This document shows, piece after piece, positions 14,877 through 23,445 of a stretch of 44,017 nucleotides of DNA. Under the pieces are notes generated by a model, which was given only the letters and a program-made list of their open reading frames with translations, was not told where the DNA came from and did no database searches. The translations under genes and the position numbers were made by a program. Position 1 is the first letter of the stretch; each line of letters starts with the position of its first letter. The DNA comes from Microbacterium sp. 5K110 (GTDB lineage: Bacteria; Actinomycetota; Actinomycetes; Actinomycetales; Microbacteriaceae), in NCBI RefSeq assembly GCF_005774735.1, contig NZ_VBUM01000021.1:1-44017 (forward strand). Reading direction: 5' to 3'.

Positions 14877-17800
14877 GTGTCAAGCACCACCACCGCCCCA
14901 CCGCTTCCCGAGGCAGGTCAGGTCGTCGAGGTCCGCGGCTCGACCTGGGCGGTCTCGAACGTGCAGGCGCAGGGTCTTCCGCGCAGCCCGGCGGACGAAA
15001 CGGTCGCTCAGCTAAGTCACGTTGTCGACTTACAGTCCCTCGACGAGGGAAGCCTCGGCGCGCAGCTCAGCGTCGTGTGGGAACTCGAAGTCGGTCACAC
15101 TGTCACGCCCGCGCAGGGTTTGCCGGACGTGATCCATGCAGACGGCTTTGATCAGCCGGAGATGCTCGCTGGCTTCGTCGACGCGATGCGCTGGGGCGCG
15201 GTCACCAGTGCCGATGCGAATCGATATCAAGCCCCGTTCTGGTCGGGGGTGAACGTCGAGGCGTACCAGCTCGAGCCGCTTCGCCGTGCACTGGGAGCGC
15301 CGCGAGCGAACCTGCTCCTGGCCGATGACGTGGGTCTGGGCAAGACGATCGAAGCGGGCCTGGTCATTCAGGAGTTGTTCCTGCGCCACCGCGCCCGCAC
15401 GGCCGTGATCGTCTGCCCCCCGAGCCTGTCGCTGAAATGGCAGGACGAGATGCGAGAGAAGTTCGGCCTTGAGTTCACGATCGTGAACTCCGAGCTGATG
15501 GCGGAGGTGCGCCGCACGCACGGTCTCCAGGCGAACCCGTTCCAGACCTTCCCGCGAGTGATCGTCAGCATGGCGTGGCTCCCGCAGGTGCGCGCCCAAC
15601 GGCTCCTCCGTGACGTCTATACACAGGCGAGCAACCCGAAGACGGGGAGCCGCTACGCATTCGACGTGCTCGTGGTCGACGAGGCTCATCATGTCGCGCC
15701 CTCCAGCCCGTCGACCATCGCGGGCGGGCGCGGGTACGCCGTCGACACCCAGCGCACGGTCGCGGTACGTCAGCTCGCCGAGAAGTGCGAGCACCGGCTT
15801 TTCCTCAGCGCGACGCCGCACAACGGCCACCCCGAGTCGTTCACCGCGCTGATGGAGATGATCGACCCCCGCCGGTTCGCCCGCGGGGCGCACCTCGACT
15901 CGGGCGCGCTGAAGGACGTGACCGTGCGGCGGCTCAAGACTGACCTGGCCGGAAAGGGCTTCAAGAAGCGCAAGGTCAACACGTTGCTGTTCGACCCCTC
16001 CGACGACGAGCAGAAGATGTTCGCGCTCCTCGATGAGATCGTTGCGAAGAGCGCGAACCTCAACGGCACGAAGCGGACCGGCGACATCGTGACGATGCTG
16101 CTCAAGAAGCGCTTCTTGTCGAGCCCATACGCGTTCGGTACCACGCTGAGCAACTACCTGGCCTCGAACGCCAGCCGGGGCCTGTCGGATGACGAGTACG
16201 ACGACATCTTCGGCGAGGGCCAGTCCGACGAGGAAGAGGGTCTGTGGGAGCAGGACGAGTCTGAGCGGCTGCGTGAGTCGAAGGGCTCTGACCCGCTGGT
16301 TGGCGCCGAACCGGGCCAGCTCGAAATGCTCGCGAACTGGGGCCTGGGCTATGAGAGCCGTGCCGATTCGCGTCTCAACGAGTTGATCAAGTTCCTCGAC
16401 GCGGTCTGTCGTCCCGACGGCAGGCTCTGGTCGAACGAGCGCGTCGTCGTCTTCACCGAGTACGCCGACACCGTCGAGTGGCTCACCCGTGTCCTGCGTC
16501 AGAACGGGTATACCGATGATCGGCTCGCAGTTATCCAAGGCTCGACCGCCCCGGAGGATCGCGAGTACATCCGGTCGCAGTTCACCGCCGACCCCTCCAA
16601 GGAGCCGGTGCGAGTGCTGCTTGCCACCGATGCCGCCGGCGAAGGCATCGATCTTCAGACCTACTGCCACCGGCTGGTGAACTTCGACATCCCGTTCAAC
16701 CCTTCGCGCCTGGAGCAGCGTATCGGCCGCATCGACCGGTACGGGCAGACCGAGGCGCCACAGGTCTTCCACTTCGTGCCCGAGCGTGCCTCGTCGACCT
16801 ACGGCTCCGATCTGCGGTTCATGGAGATCATCGCCCGCAAGATCGCACAGGTGGAGTACGATCTCGGCTCGGCGAATCAGGTCGTCGGCGCGGAGATCCA
16901 GGGGCACTTCGGCAACCGCAGTGCCCCGAAGAGCAAGTCCAAGGGCATCGACACCAACGAGGTAATCAGCCAGGCGCTGGCGGGCGGCATGGAGCTGAAC
17001 GCCCGATTGACCCAGTTGGAGCAGGGTTACGACGCATCCCGCACCGAGATGCACCTCGACCCGGCCAACCTGCGCCGCGTGGTCGATACTGCGCTGCGGA
17101 TCAACCACCAGTCGCCGCTCGTGCCGAACTACGACTTCGCGCAGGACACCGACGCCGAGGTGTTCACGGTGCCGACGCTGACAGCCGGCTGGCGCGACAC
17201 GCTCCGCGGACTCGATACCCGCCTGAACCCGGGCGAGCTGCGCCCGATCACCTTCGACCCGAACGCGGCCGACGGGCGCGCCGACCTCGTCTACGTACAC
17301 CTCGGTCACCCGATCGTGCAGAAGGCGCAGCGTCTCCTGCGCCGCTCACTGTGGAGCGTCGATTCCACGCTGCGTCGGGTAACCGCGGTCGTCGTGGATA
17401 ACCTGGAGGAGTCATTCGTCGCCGCCGTGACCCGCATGGTACTCGTCGGGCGTGGCGGCATCCGCCTGCACGAGGAGGTGTTCCTCGCCGGCGTGCGCTT
17501 GCGCGGTCGCCGTGCCATGGCCGAGGAGCGTGCCGAGGCCGCGCTCGACACCGCGCTCGATGCGGAGAACCTCATGCTCGCTGACGCACAGGTGCGCGAC
17601 CAGCTCGCCGACATGTGGAATGTGCCGGATGCCCCGTTGCGTCAGAGCCTCGAAACTGCCATGCGCGACCGGGCGGCACGCAAGCAGACTCAGGTCACCG
17701 ACCAGCTTCAGCGTCGCGAGGCCGCAGACGTGCAACGTGCGCGAGAGATCTTCGCGGCGTTTCGCACGAACCTGCGCGACTCGCTGGCCAGCCTCCGCGC

Positions 17801-18026
17801 GCAGGAAGCCGAAGCCCAAGGTCAGCTCTTCGCTGATCCCGACCAGGAGCGGCAGTGGCGGCGGGACCGCGAAGCCATGCAGCGCCGCCTTGACGAACTC
17901 GACGACGAAGAGGCCCGCGAGATCGCAGCCATCAAGGACCGGTACGCCGACGTGAAACCCCACACCACCGCCGCCGCCGTAGTCTTCGCGCTCACCCGCT
18001 CCGACGCAGACGGGTGGCGCGACTGA
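14877..18026 (+). CDS. drmD: DISARM DrmD SNF2-family helicase
   Basis: A 1049-residue Snf2/SF2 helicase-like ATPase, first gene of a class 1 DISARM locus. Seen: Walker A DDVGLGKT (150-157), VVDEAHH with D268-H271, motif III LFLSATPHNG, and motifs V-VI ending in QRIGRIDRYGQ (from about 614). A long helical, glutamine/arginine-rich C-terminus follows. Known: DrmD defines class 1 DISARM together with an adenine methyltransferase; it is thought to move along or load onto incoming DNA. GTG 14877 has AGAGG upstream. The stop overlaps the drmMI start (TGATG), so the two are translationally coupled. All helicase motifs are intact. Confidence 0.93.
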   Translation: MSSTTTAPPLPEAGQVVEVRGSTWAVSNVQAQGLPRSPADETVAQLSHVVDLQSLDEGSLGAQLSVVWELEVGHTVTPAQGLPDVIHADGFDQPEMLAGFVDAMRWGAVTSADANRYQAPFWSGVNVEAYQLEPLRRALGAPRANLLLADDVGLGKTIEAGLVIQELFLRHRARTAVIVCPPSLSLKWQDEMREKFGLEFTIVNSELMAEVRRTHGLQANPFQTFPRVIVSMAWLPQVRAQRLLRDVYTQASNPKTGSRYAFDVLVVDEAHHVAPSSPSTIAGGRGYAVDTQRTVAVRQLAEKCEHRLFLSATPHNGHPESFTALMEMIDPRRFARGAHLDSGALKDVTVRRLKTDLAGKGFKKRKVNTLLFDPSDDEQKMFALLDEIVAKSANLNGTKRTGDIVTMLLKKRFLSSPYAFGTTLSNYLASNASRGLSDDEYDDIFGEGQSDEEEGLWEQDESERLRESKGSDPLVGAEPGQLEMLANWGLGYESRADSRLNELIKFLDAVCRPDGRLWSNERVVVFTEYADTVEWLTRVLRQNGYTDDRLAVIQGSTAPEDREYIRSQFTADPSKEPVRVLLATDAAGEGIDLQTYCHRLVNFDIPFNPSRLEQRIGRIDRYGQTEAPQVFHFVPERASSTYGSDLRFMEIIARKIAQVEYDLGSANQVVGAEIQGHFGNRSAPKSKSKGIDTNEVISQALAGGMELNARLTQLEQGYDASRTEMHLDPANLRRVVDTALRINHQSPLVPNYDFAQDTDAEVFTVPTLTAGWRDTLRGLDTRLNPGELRPITFDPNAADGRADLVYVHLGHPIVQKAQRLLRRSLWSVDSTLRRVTAVVVDNLEESFVAAVTRMVLVGRGGIRLHEEVFLAGVRLRGRRAMAEERAEAALDTALDAENLMLADAQVRDQLADMWNVPDAPLRQSLETAMRDRAARKQTQVTDQLQRREAADVQRAREIFAAFRTNLRDSLASLRAQEAEAQGQLFADPDQERQWRRDREAMQRRLDELDDEEAREIAAIKDRYADVKPHTTAAAVVFALTRSDADGWRD

Positions 18027-21000
18027 TGGCGCGCCGACCCGCACGCAACCGCCCGATGAAGAGCACCGCGGAACTGCACCGCGCGTGGCTCGAACTTGTC
18101 GACACCGAGGGTCCCTTCCTGGCGATCCCGCCGCTCAAGCGCGTCTGGCCTGAAGGGATGCCGCAGCTCGCAGACGCGCGGAAGGCGACGCTCGCCGACG
18201 CGCGCAAGGACTTCGAATCCGCATGGGAGCGCTACGACCGCAGCCCCGACTCCGACACCGCGCTCGACGCTTACCGCGCTGCCCGCGACAAGTGGGTCAA
18301 GACGGTGCTGCGGGATATCGCAGGCTGGGCTGAGTCACTGGCCTGGGGCGAAGTGGCGGGAGTCGCAGCCCAGTCGCCAAACCGTGCCGTGAGCGTCCGC
18401 GCGCAGGCGGCGCTTCGCGGCGATGACGCGATCGGCGCGATCGTGCATGTCATCGACCCGGTCGACTCGCTCCGCGAGGTGCCCGGCGACCTGTGGGCGG
18501 CGAACCCGGTCGACCGCGTCGAGGCGATGCTGCGCGAGAGCAAGGTACCGATCGGCATAGTCACCGACGGCCGCTGGTGGGGCTTGGTGTGCGCACGCGA
18601 GGGTGCTATGGCCGCGTCGGGCATCGTCGATGCCCTCACGTGGACCGAGGAGCCGCGCACCCGCGACGCCTTCCTCGCTCTGATCGGTCGGCAGTACCTC
18701 ATCGGAGGCGACCCCGCCGAGCGGCTCCCGGTGCTGTTCGAGGAGTCGGTTGCCGCGGCGGAGGAGATCACCGAGGCGCTGGGCGCACAGGTGCGCCGTG
18801 CGGTCGAGCTACTCATCCAGTCGTTCTCCGAGTCCGCCGCCGATGCCAAGCGCCGCAGCCTGCCTGACCCACTCTCGACCCGCCCGCACGAGAGTTACGA
18901 GGCCGCCGTGACGGTGATGATGCGCGTGGTATTCCTGCTCTTCGCTGAGGAACGCGGGCTGCTGCCGCAGGGCGAGTTGTTCGACCAGGGCTACGGCATC
19001 GCCGGTGAACTCGACCAGCTCATTGCCCGCGAGTCCGCGGAGAGCGAGGAAGCACTCGACGCCACCTCGCTGACCTGGCACCGTCTCCTGGCCACCAGCA
19101 ACGCCCTCTACAAGGGCGCGACGTTCGAGAACCTCCGCATGCCCGCGTACGGCGGATCGCTCTTCGACCCGGCACGGTTCCCATTCCTGACTGCCACGAA
19201 CGAACTCGGCACTCTCGGCGTGACTGTCTCAGACCGCGTCATGCTGCACGTCCTTCGTGCCGTGCAGGTCGCCGAGATCAAAGGCGAGGCCCGCCGCATC
19301 TCTTTCCGCGACATCGACGTCGAGCAAATCGGCTACATGTACGAGGGTCTGCTTGGCTACACCGCGACCGTCGCGCGCGAAGTGGTCCTCGGCATCCACG
19401 GCTCCCGGGGTGAAGAGCCCGAGATTCCACTCTCCAAGCTGGAAGAACTCGCCGCGGCGAACACCGACCGCAGGAAGCTCGCTAAGGCAATCCGCGCCTT
19501 CATCGAGACAGACCAGCCCTCAGCCAAACCGTCCTCCGAGGCCGCCATCGCCAAGGCGATTGACGCGGCCGTCGACCCGAGCATCGTCAGTGCCCTCACC
19601 CAGGCCGTGGGTGACGACCTTGACCTGCGCGAACGCGTCAAGCCCTGGCTGGGACTGGTCCGCCTCGACCTGCGCAACCGCCCCTTCGTTGTCCTTCAGG
19701 GCGCGCTGCTCGTCAAGGAGACGCCCTCACGCAAGAACGCTGGAGCGCACTATACGCCGAAGTCGCTCGCCGAAGACGTCGTGAAGTACGCCCTCGAACC
19801 CCTCGTCTACGCTCCCGGCGCGCACCAGACTGCCAACCGCGACGAGTGGAAGCTGAAGTCGCCCGCCGACATCCTGAACCTCAAGGTCGCCGACATTGCC
19901 TGTGGCTCCGGCGCATTCCTCGTCGCCGCCGCGCGCTTCCTGGCCGACCGACTCGTCGAAGCCTGGGTCAGCGACAACCCCGCTTTCGCGGGGCGCAGAG
20001 ACCTGCACACCCTCGCGATCCGCGAGGTCGTCGCCAAGTGCCTTTACGGCGCGGACATCAACGACATGGCCATCGAGATGTGCAAGCTGTCGCTCTGGCT
20101 TGTCTCCCTCGATCGCGACCTGCCGTTCTCGTTCGTCGACGACAAGGTCTTCCTTGGCAACTCGCTGCTCGGCCTCACCGACATCAGGCAGTTGCGCGCA
20201 ATGCACATCGACCCAGCCAAGGGCAACCGGCAGCAGGGCATGCTCGACATCTTCGAGGTCGATATCGACTCGATCATCAAGCGCGCCGTCGAGCTCCGCG
20301 AAACTCTGGCCTCGCCGGTCGAATCCGATGAGAGTCCCGCGCGCTCCGCCACGGCAAAGCGCCGTCAGCTCGCTCAGCTTCACGAGGTCACATCGGACCT
20401 GCGCAAGCTCGCGGATGGCGTCGTGGCCACAGGGCTCTTGTTGGGTGGCAAGCCCGGCCGCACGCTCGACGCGGCTTACGAAGACCTGCGGGAGGCGGCA
20501 CGCAAGGCATATCCGGGCTCGCGCGGTGGCGCGACCGACTCGACCTGGCTCGACTCCAAGATAGACCAGGGACTCACACCGACAGTGGACACGGACTACG
20601 TCCGCTGGCAGCCGCTCCACTGGATCATCGAGGCGGCAGATGTCATGGTCGACCACGGCGGCTTCGACGCCATCATCGGCAACCCACCATTCCTTGGGGG
20701 GCAGAAGCTCACCGGGGCGATGGGAACCAACGTGCGCGACTGGTTCGTGAACGTCCTCGCAGATGGTCGACGCGGCAGTGCTGACCTCGTGGCCTACTTC
20801 TTCTTGCGTGCGACCTCGCTCTTGCAGGCGAAGGGCACGCTCGGGCTCATCGCGACCAACACCGTCGCGCAGGGAGACTCCCGCGAAGTTGGGCTCGACG
20901 CGATGGTCGCCGACGGGTTCACGATCACGCGCGCAATCCAGAGCCGTTCGTGGCCCGCGGCCAGTGCGAATCTGGAGTACGCGGCCGTGTGGGGCACCCG

Positions 21001-22120
21001 CGGTGATGTCGGCGAGAGCGTCACACGGTTTGCCGACGATGTTGCAGTTCGGCATATAAGCACCCTTCTGGAAGCGCAAGGACGAGCCGAGGGCAACCCA
21101 GTCCGGCTCGCCGAGAACGCGGGCATCGCCTTCCAGGGCTGCATCGTGCTCGGGATGGGATTCGTGGTGGACCCCGAGGAGGCGCAAGAGTGGATTGCCG
21201 CCGATGCCCGCAACGCTGAGGTGCTGTTCCCATACCTCAATGGCGAGGACCTCAACCAGCGGTCCGATGCATCTGCGTCCCGCTGGGTCGTCGACTTCAA
21301 CGATTGGCCGGAAGAGCGTGCACGTGCGTACCACCTCCCGTACCGCCGGCTCGCTGAGCGCGTGAAGCCTGAGCGACAGCGCCGGAAGCCAGATGGCGGG
21401 TACGCGCTTCGCAAGCCTTTACCTGAGCGGTGGTGGCAGTATGGAGAGAAGCGACCCGCTCTCCGGAAGGCGATCTCTGACTTGTCGGAGGTCTTGGTCA
21501 TCGCGCGTGTCAGCAAGACTGTGATGCCGATGCGGGTTCCGACTGGCCAGGTACCGAGTGAGGCCTGCGTCGTATTCGCGTCCGACAGCTACGGTGTCCA
21601 GGCAGTCTTGTCATCGAGTCTGCATCAGCTCTGGGCGATCACATACGGCTCTGGGATGAGGAACGATCCCAGGTACACACCATCCGACGTCTTCGAGACA
21701 TTCCCGCGACCCAATGCAACGGATGACCTCACGGAACTGGGTAGGGCGCTTGACAGTGAGCGTCGGTCGATCATGGTCCGCCGAGACCTTGGCCTCACCA
21801 AGCTCTACAACTTGGTGAATGATCCGGAGGTGGCCGCTAGCGCGGATCGCGATGTGAGCCGAATGCGTGAGCTGCACGTCGAGCTGGACCAGGCAGTTCT
21901 TGGTGCCTACGGCTGGTCCGACCTCAGGGCCGACCATGGGTTCTTCACCTTCAGGAAGATGCAGCGGTGGACTCTCAGTACGACCGCGCGCGTCGAACTG
22001 CTGGACCGTCTGCTCGAAGAGAACCACCGCCGGGCCCGCAACGATCTCCCGGTCCCGCCGCCCAGCAACGGAGCAGATGTCGCCGTCGATGACAACGAGG
22101 ACGGCGTGCTGTTCAGGTGA
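18026..22120 (+). CDS. drmMI: DISARM DrmMI adenine-N6 methyltransferase, expressed C-terminal version
   Basis: A 1364-residue Eco57I/PglX-like gamma-type methyltransferase. Seen: motif I ADIACGSGAFLV (about 622) and motif IV IIGNPPF (about 884-890). Behind these lies the target-recognition region, with conserved blocks DLNQR, SKTVMPMRV and YTPSDVFETF. Known: in class 1 DISARM it methylates an adenine of the host site as self mark. ATG 18026 is chosen because it overlaps the drmD stop; GTG 18014 is the alternative. From base 20807 (about residue 928) to the stop, the gene lies inside an invertible segment, so roughly 437 C-terminal residues can be replaced by the copy encoded on the opposite strand at 22139-23416. 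The stop lies 18 bases from that copy's stop. Confidence 0.94.
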   Translation: MARRPARNRPMKSTAELHRAWLELVDTEGPFLAIPPLKRVWPEGMPQLADARKATLADARKDFESAWERYDRSPDSDTALDAYRAARDKWVKTVLRDIAGWAESLAWGEVAGVAAQSPNRAVSVRAQAALRGDDAIGAIVHVIDPVDSLREVPGDLWAANPVDRVEAMLRESKVPIGIVTDGRWWGLVCAREGAMAASGIVDALTWTEEPRTRDAFLALIGRQYLIGGDPAERLPVLFEESVAAAEEITEALGAQVRRAVELLIQSFSESAADAKRRSLPDPLSTRPHESYEAAVTVMMRVVFLLFAEERGLLPQGELFDQGYGIAGELDQLIARESAESEEALDATSLTWHRLLATSNALYKGATFENLRMPAYGGSLFDPARFPFLTATNELGTLGVTVSDRVMLHVLRAVQVAEIKGEARRISFRDIDVEQIGYMYEGLLGYTATVAREVVLGIHGSRGEEPEIPLSKLEELAAANTDRRKLAKAIRAFIETDQPSAKPSSEAAIAKAIDAAVDPSIVSALTQAVGDDLDLRERVKPWLGLVRLDLRNRPFVVLQGALLVKETPSRKNAGAHYTPKSLAEDVVKYALEPLVYAPGAHQTANRDEWKLKSPADILNLKVADIACGSGAFLVAAARFLADRLVEAWVSDNPAFAGRRDLHTLAIREVVAKCLYGADINDMAIEMCKLSLWLVSLDRDLPFSFVDDKVFLGNSLLGLTDIRQLRAMHIDPAKGNRQQGMLDIFEVDIDSIIKRAVELRETLASPVESDESPARSATAKRRQLAQLHEVTSDLRKLADGVVATGLLLGGKPGRTLDAAYEDLREAARKAYPGSRGGATDSTWLDSKIDQGLTPTVDTDYVRWQPLHWIIEAADVMVDHGGFDAIIGNPPFLGGQKLTGAMGTNVRDWFVNVLADGRRGSADLVAYFFLRATSLLQAKGTLGLIATNTVAQGDSREVGLDAMVADGFTITRAIQSRSWPAASANLEYAAVWGTRGDVGESVTRFADDVAVRHISTLLEAQGRAEGNPVRLAENAGIAFQGCIVLGMGFVVDPEEAQEWIAADARNAEVLFPYLNGEDLNQRSDASASRWVVDFNDWPEERARAYHLPYRRLAERVKPERQRRKPDGGYALRKPLPERWWQYGEKRPALRKAISDLSEVLVIARVSKTVMPMRVPTGQVPSEACVVFASDSYGVQAVLSSSLHQLWAITYGSGMRNDPRYTPSDVFETFPRPNATDDLTELGRALDSERRSIMVRRDLGLTKLYNLVNDPEVAASADRDVSRMRELHVELDQAVLGAYGWSDLRADHGFFTFRKMQRWTLSTTARVELLDRLLEENHRRARNDLPVPPPSNGADVAVDDNEDGVLFR
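20807..21003 (+). repeat. Left inverted-repeat arm of the drmMI switch
   Basis: This 197-base arm matches the reverse complement of 23220-23416 with seven mismatches by eye. The outermost 38 bases (20807-20844) are identical, then one mismatch, then 38 identical bases. Homology stops sharply at 20807 on the outer side: the drmMI codons before it have no counterpart beyond 23416. A crossover site of the serine recombinase is expected in the outer, perfectly conserved part. Confidence 0.92.
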
Positions 22121-22138
22121 CACCGTTGCGGGAGACAG

Positions 22139-23401
22139 TCAGTCGAATAGGGTCTCCACCTGCGAGGTGAAGTCGGTCGTCGTTCGATCCCTCGAGCCCT
22201 GTTCCTCGACGGTCGCGCGCTGCTGATTCTCAAGCAGTAGACGGTCGAGCGCTTCGACGCGATCTGTCGGGCTTACGGACCATCTTTCGACCTGGCGGTA
22301 GGAGTGGAAGCCATGACTCAGTCGAAGGTCGTCCCACCCATAGGCTTCCGCCGTGGCCTCGTCAATCTCGACGTGAATGTCCCGGAGCCGCGCAACATCG
22401 GGGTCACCCTGGACTGTTGAGTCATCGACAAGGTTGTAGAGCTTCGTGAGACCGAGGTTGCGACGCAGCATCACTTCCCGTCGGTCCCGCTCGAGCACCT
22501 TGCCCGCATCGGCGAGTCGCTCTGTGCGCGCCGGGAGAGGGAAGGTCTCGAAGACATCTGACGGCGTATAGCGGACTCGCGTCTCCAACGTGGATCCATA
22601 GGTGATAGCCCAGGTCCGGTGCAGAGTCGATGACAAGACTGCCTGGGCTCCGTAGTCATCAATCGCGAAGACGCCGAGCATGTGGCTGAAAACCTGTCCA
22701 GTGGACACCCGCATCGGCATGACGGTCTTGCTGACAAGCGCGATGACCAACACTTCCGACAGGCCAGAGATCGCTTCGCGCATCGCTGGGCGAGACCGCA
22801 AGAAGAGCCACCACGGCGCGTCACTGACAGCCTTCGGTTTGCGGGCTCGCTCAGGCCGAACCTGCTCGGCAAGTCGACGGAACGGCAGGGGGAAACCAGC
22901 AGCCTCTTCCTCTGAGCGACCGCCGAAGTCGATCACCCAGCGCGAGCCGGAGCCGTCAGGCCGCTGGTTGAGGTCTTCGCCATTGAGGTATGGGAACAGC
23001 ACCTCAGCGTTGCGGGCATCGGCGGCAATCCACTCTTGCGCCTCCTCGGGGTCCACCACGAAGCCCATCCCGAGCACGTAGCACCCGATGAACGCCAATC
23101 CAGCGTTCTCTGCGAGGCGTGCGGGCATCGAGTCCACTCGGCCACTGGGTTCGAGGAGGGTACTGATTCGTCGAACGTCGACGTCATCGGCGACACGAGG
23201 CACGGCGTCGATCACTGAGCCGCGGGTGCCCCACACGGCCGCGTACTCCAGATTCGCACTGGCCGCGGGCCACGAACGGCTCTGGATTGCGCGCGTGATC
23301 GTGAACCCGTCGGCGACCATCGCGCCCAGGCCGACCTCACGGGAGTCTCCCTGCGCGACGGTGTTGGTCGCGATGAGGCCGAGCGTGCCCTTCGCCTGCA
23401 A
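22139..23401 (-). CDS. Silent alternative C-terminal/target-recognition cassette of DrmMI
   Basis: A 420-residue open frame homologous to the DrmMI C-terminus and lacking methyltransferase motifs I and IV. Homology and frame extend to 23416; the TTG at 23401 is only the first formal start codon and there is no ribosome site or promoter, so this is a silent cassette rather than a gene. Residues up to AVWGTRG, and the block from GMGFVVDPEEAQEW to GEDLNQR, are almost identical to DrmMI. The following 50-60 residues and the segments around the SKTVMPMRV and YTPSDVFETF blocks differ clearly, as target-recognition domains do. The frame is intact, which implies selection through periodic expression. 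An independent methyltransferase is excluded by the missing catalytic half. Confidence 0.9.
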   Translation of the reverse strand: MQAKGTLGLIATNTVAQGDSREVGLGAMVADGFTITRAIQSRSWPAASANLEYAAVWGTRGSVIDAVPRVADDVDVRRISTLLEPSGRVDSMPARLAENAGLAFIGCYVLGMGFVVDPEEAQEWIAADARNAEVLFPYLNGEDLNQRPDGSGSRWVIDFGGRSEEEAAGFPLPFRRLAEQVRPERARKPKAVSDAPWWLFLRSRPAMREAISGLSEVLVIALVSKTVMPMRVSTGQVFSHMLGVFAIDDYGAQAVLSSTLHRTWAITYGSTLETRVRYTPSDVFETFPLPARTERLADAGKVLERDRREVMLRRNLGLTKLYNLVDDSTVQGDPDVARLRDIHVEIDEATAEAYGWDDLRLSHGFHSYRQVERWSVSPTDRVEALDRLLLENQQRATVEEQGSRDRTTTDFTSQVETLFD

Positions 23402-23416
23402 GAGCGAGGTCGCACG
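23220..23416 (-). repeat. Right inverted-repeat arm of the drmMI switch
   Basis: Inverted copy of 20807-21003, with seven mismatches by eye over 197 bases. Its outer edge at 23416 lies 29 bases before the start of the recombinase gene. Beyond it toward the recombinase the sequence is unrelated to drmMI. A second, inner pair of near-identical blocks (21146-21262 and 22961-23077, two mismatches in 117 bases) lies between the arms. Confidence 0.92.
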
Positions 23417-23445
23417 ACGCCGACGAAGGCCGATGGACTGACCGG

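Larger units (their letters stand above)
20807..23416. mobile_element. Invertible segment switching the drmMI C-terminus
   Basis: A 2,610-base segment bounded by inverted repeats holds two alternative methyltransferase C-termini, tail to tail. The plus-strand one is fused to the fixed N-terminal part of drmMI; the minus-strand one has no promoter or N-terminal part. The reading frame across the repeat is the same (R-A-T-S-L-L-Q-A-K), so inversion gives a continuous hybrid gene of about 1,350 residues. A serine recombinase gene begins at 23446, outside the segment. Known: this is the layout of phase-variable pglX and hsdS loci. Inferred here: phase variation of DISARM methylation specificity. 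Confidence 0.88.

Noticed and set aside
15030..17309. Long minus-strand open frame opposite drmD
   Set aside because: Codon bias shadow of drmD in GC-rich DNA; no family resemblance, and drmD has full helicase motifs.
22139..23401. Independent second methyltransferase gene
   Set aside because: It lacks motif I and the NPPF motif, starts only with a formal TTG without ribosome site, and its homology ends sharply at the inverted-repeat border; it is a silent cassette.
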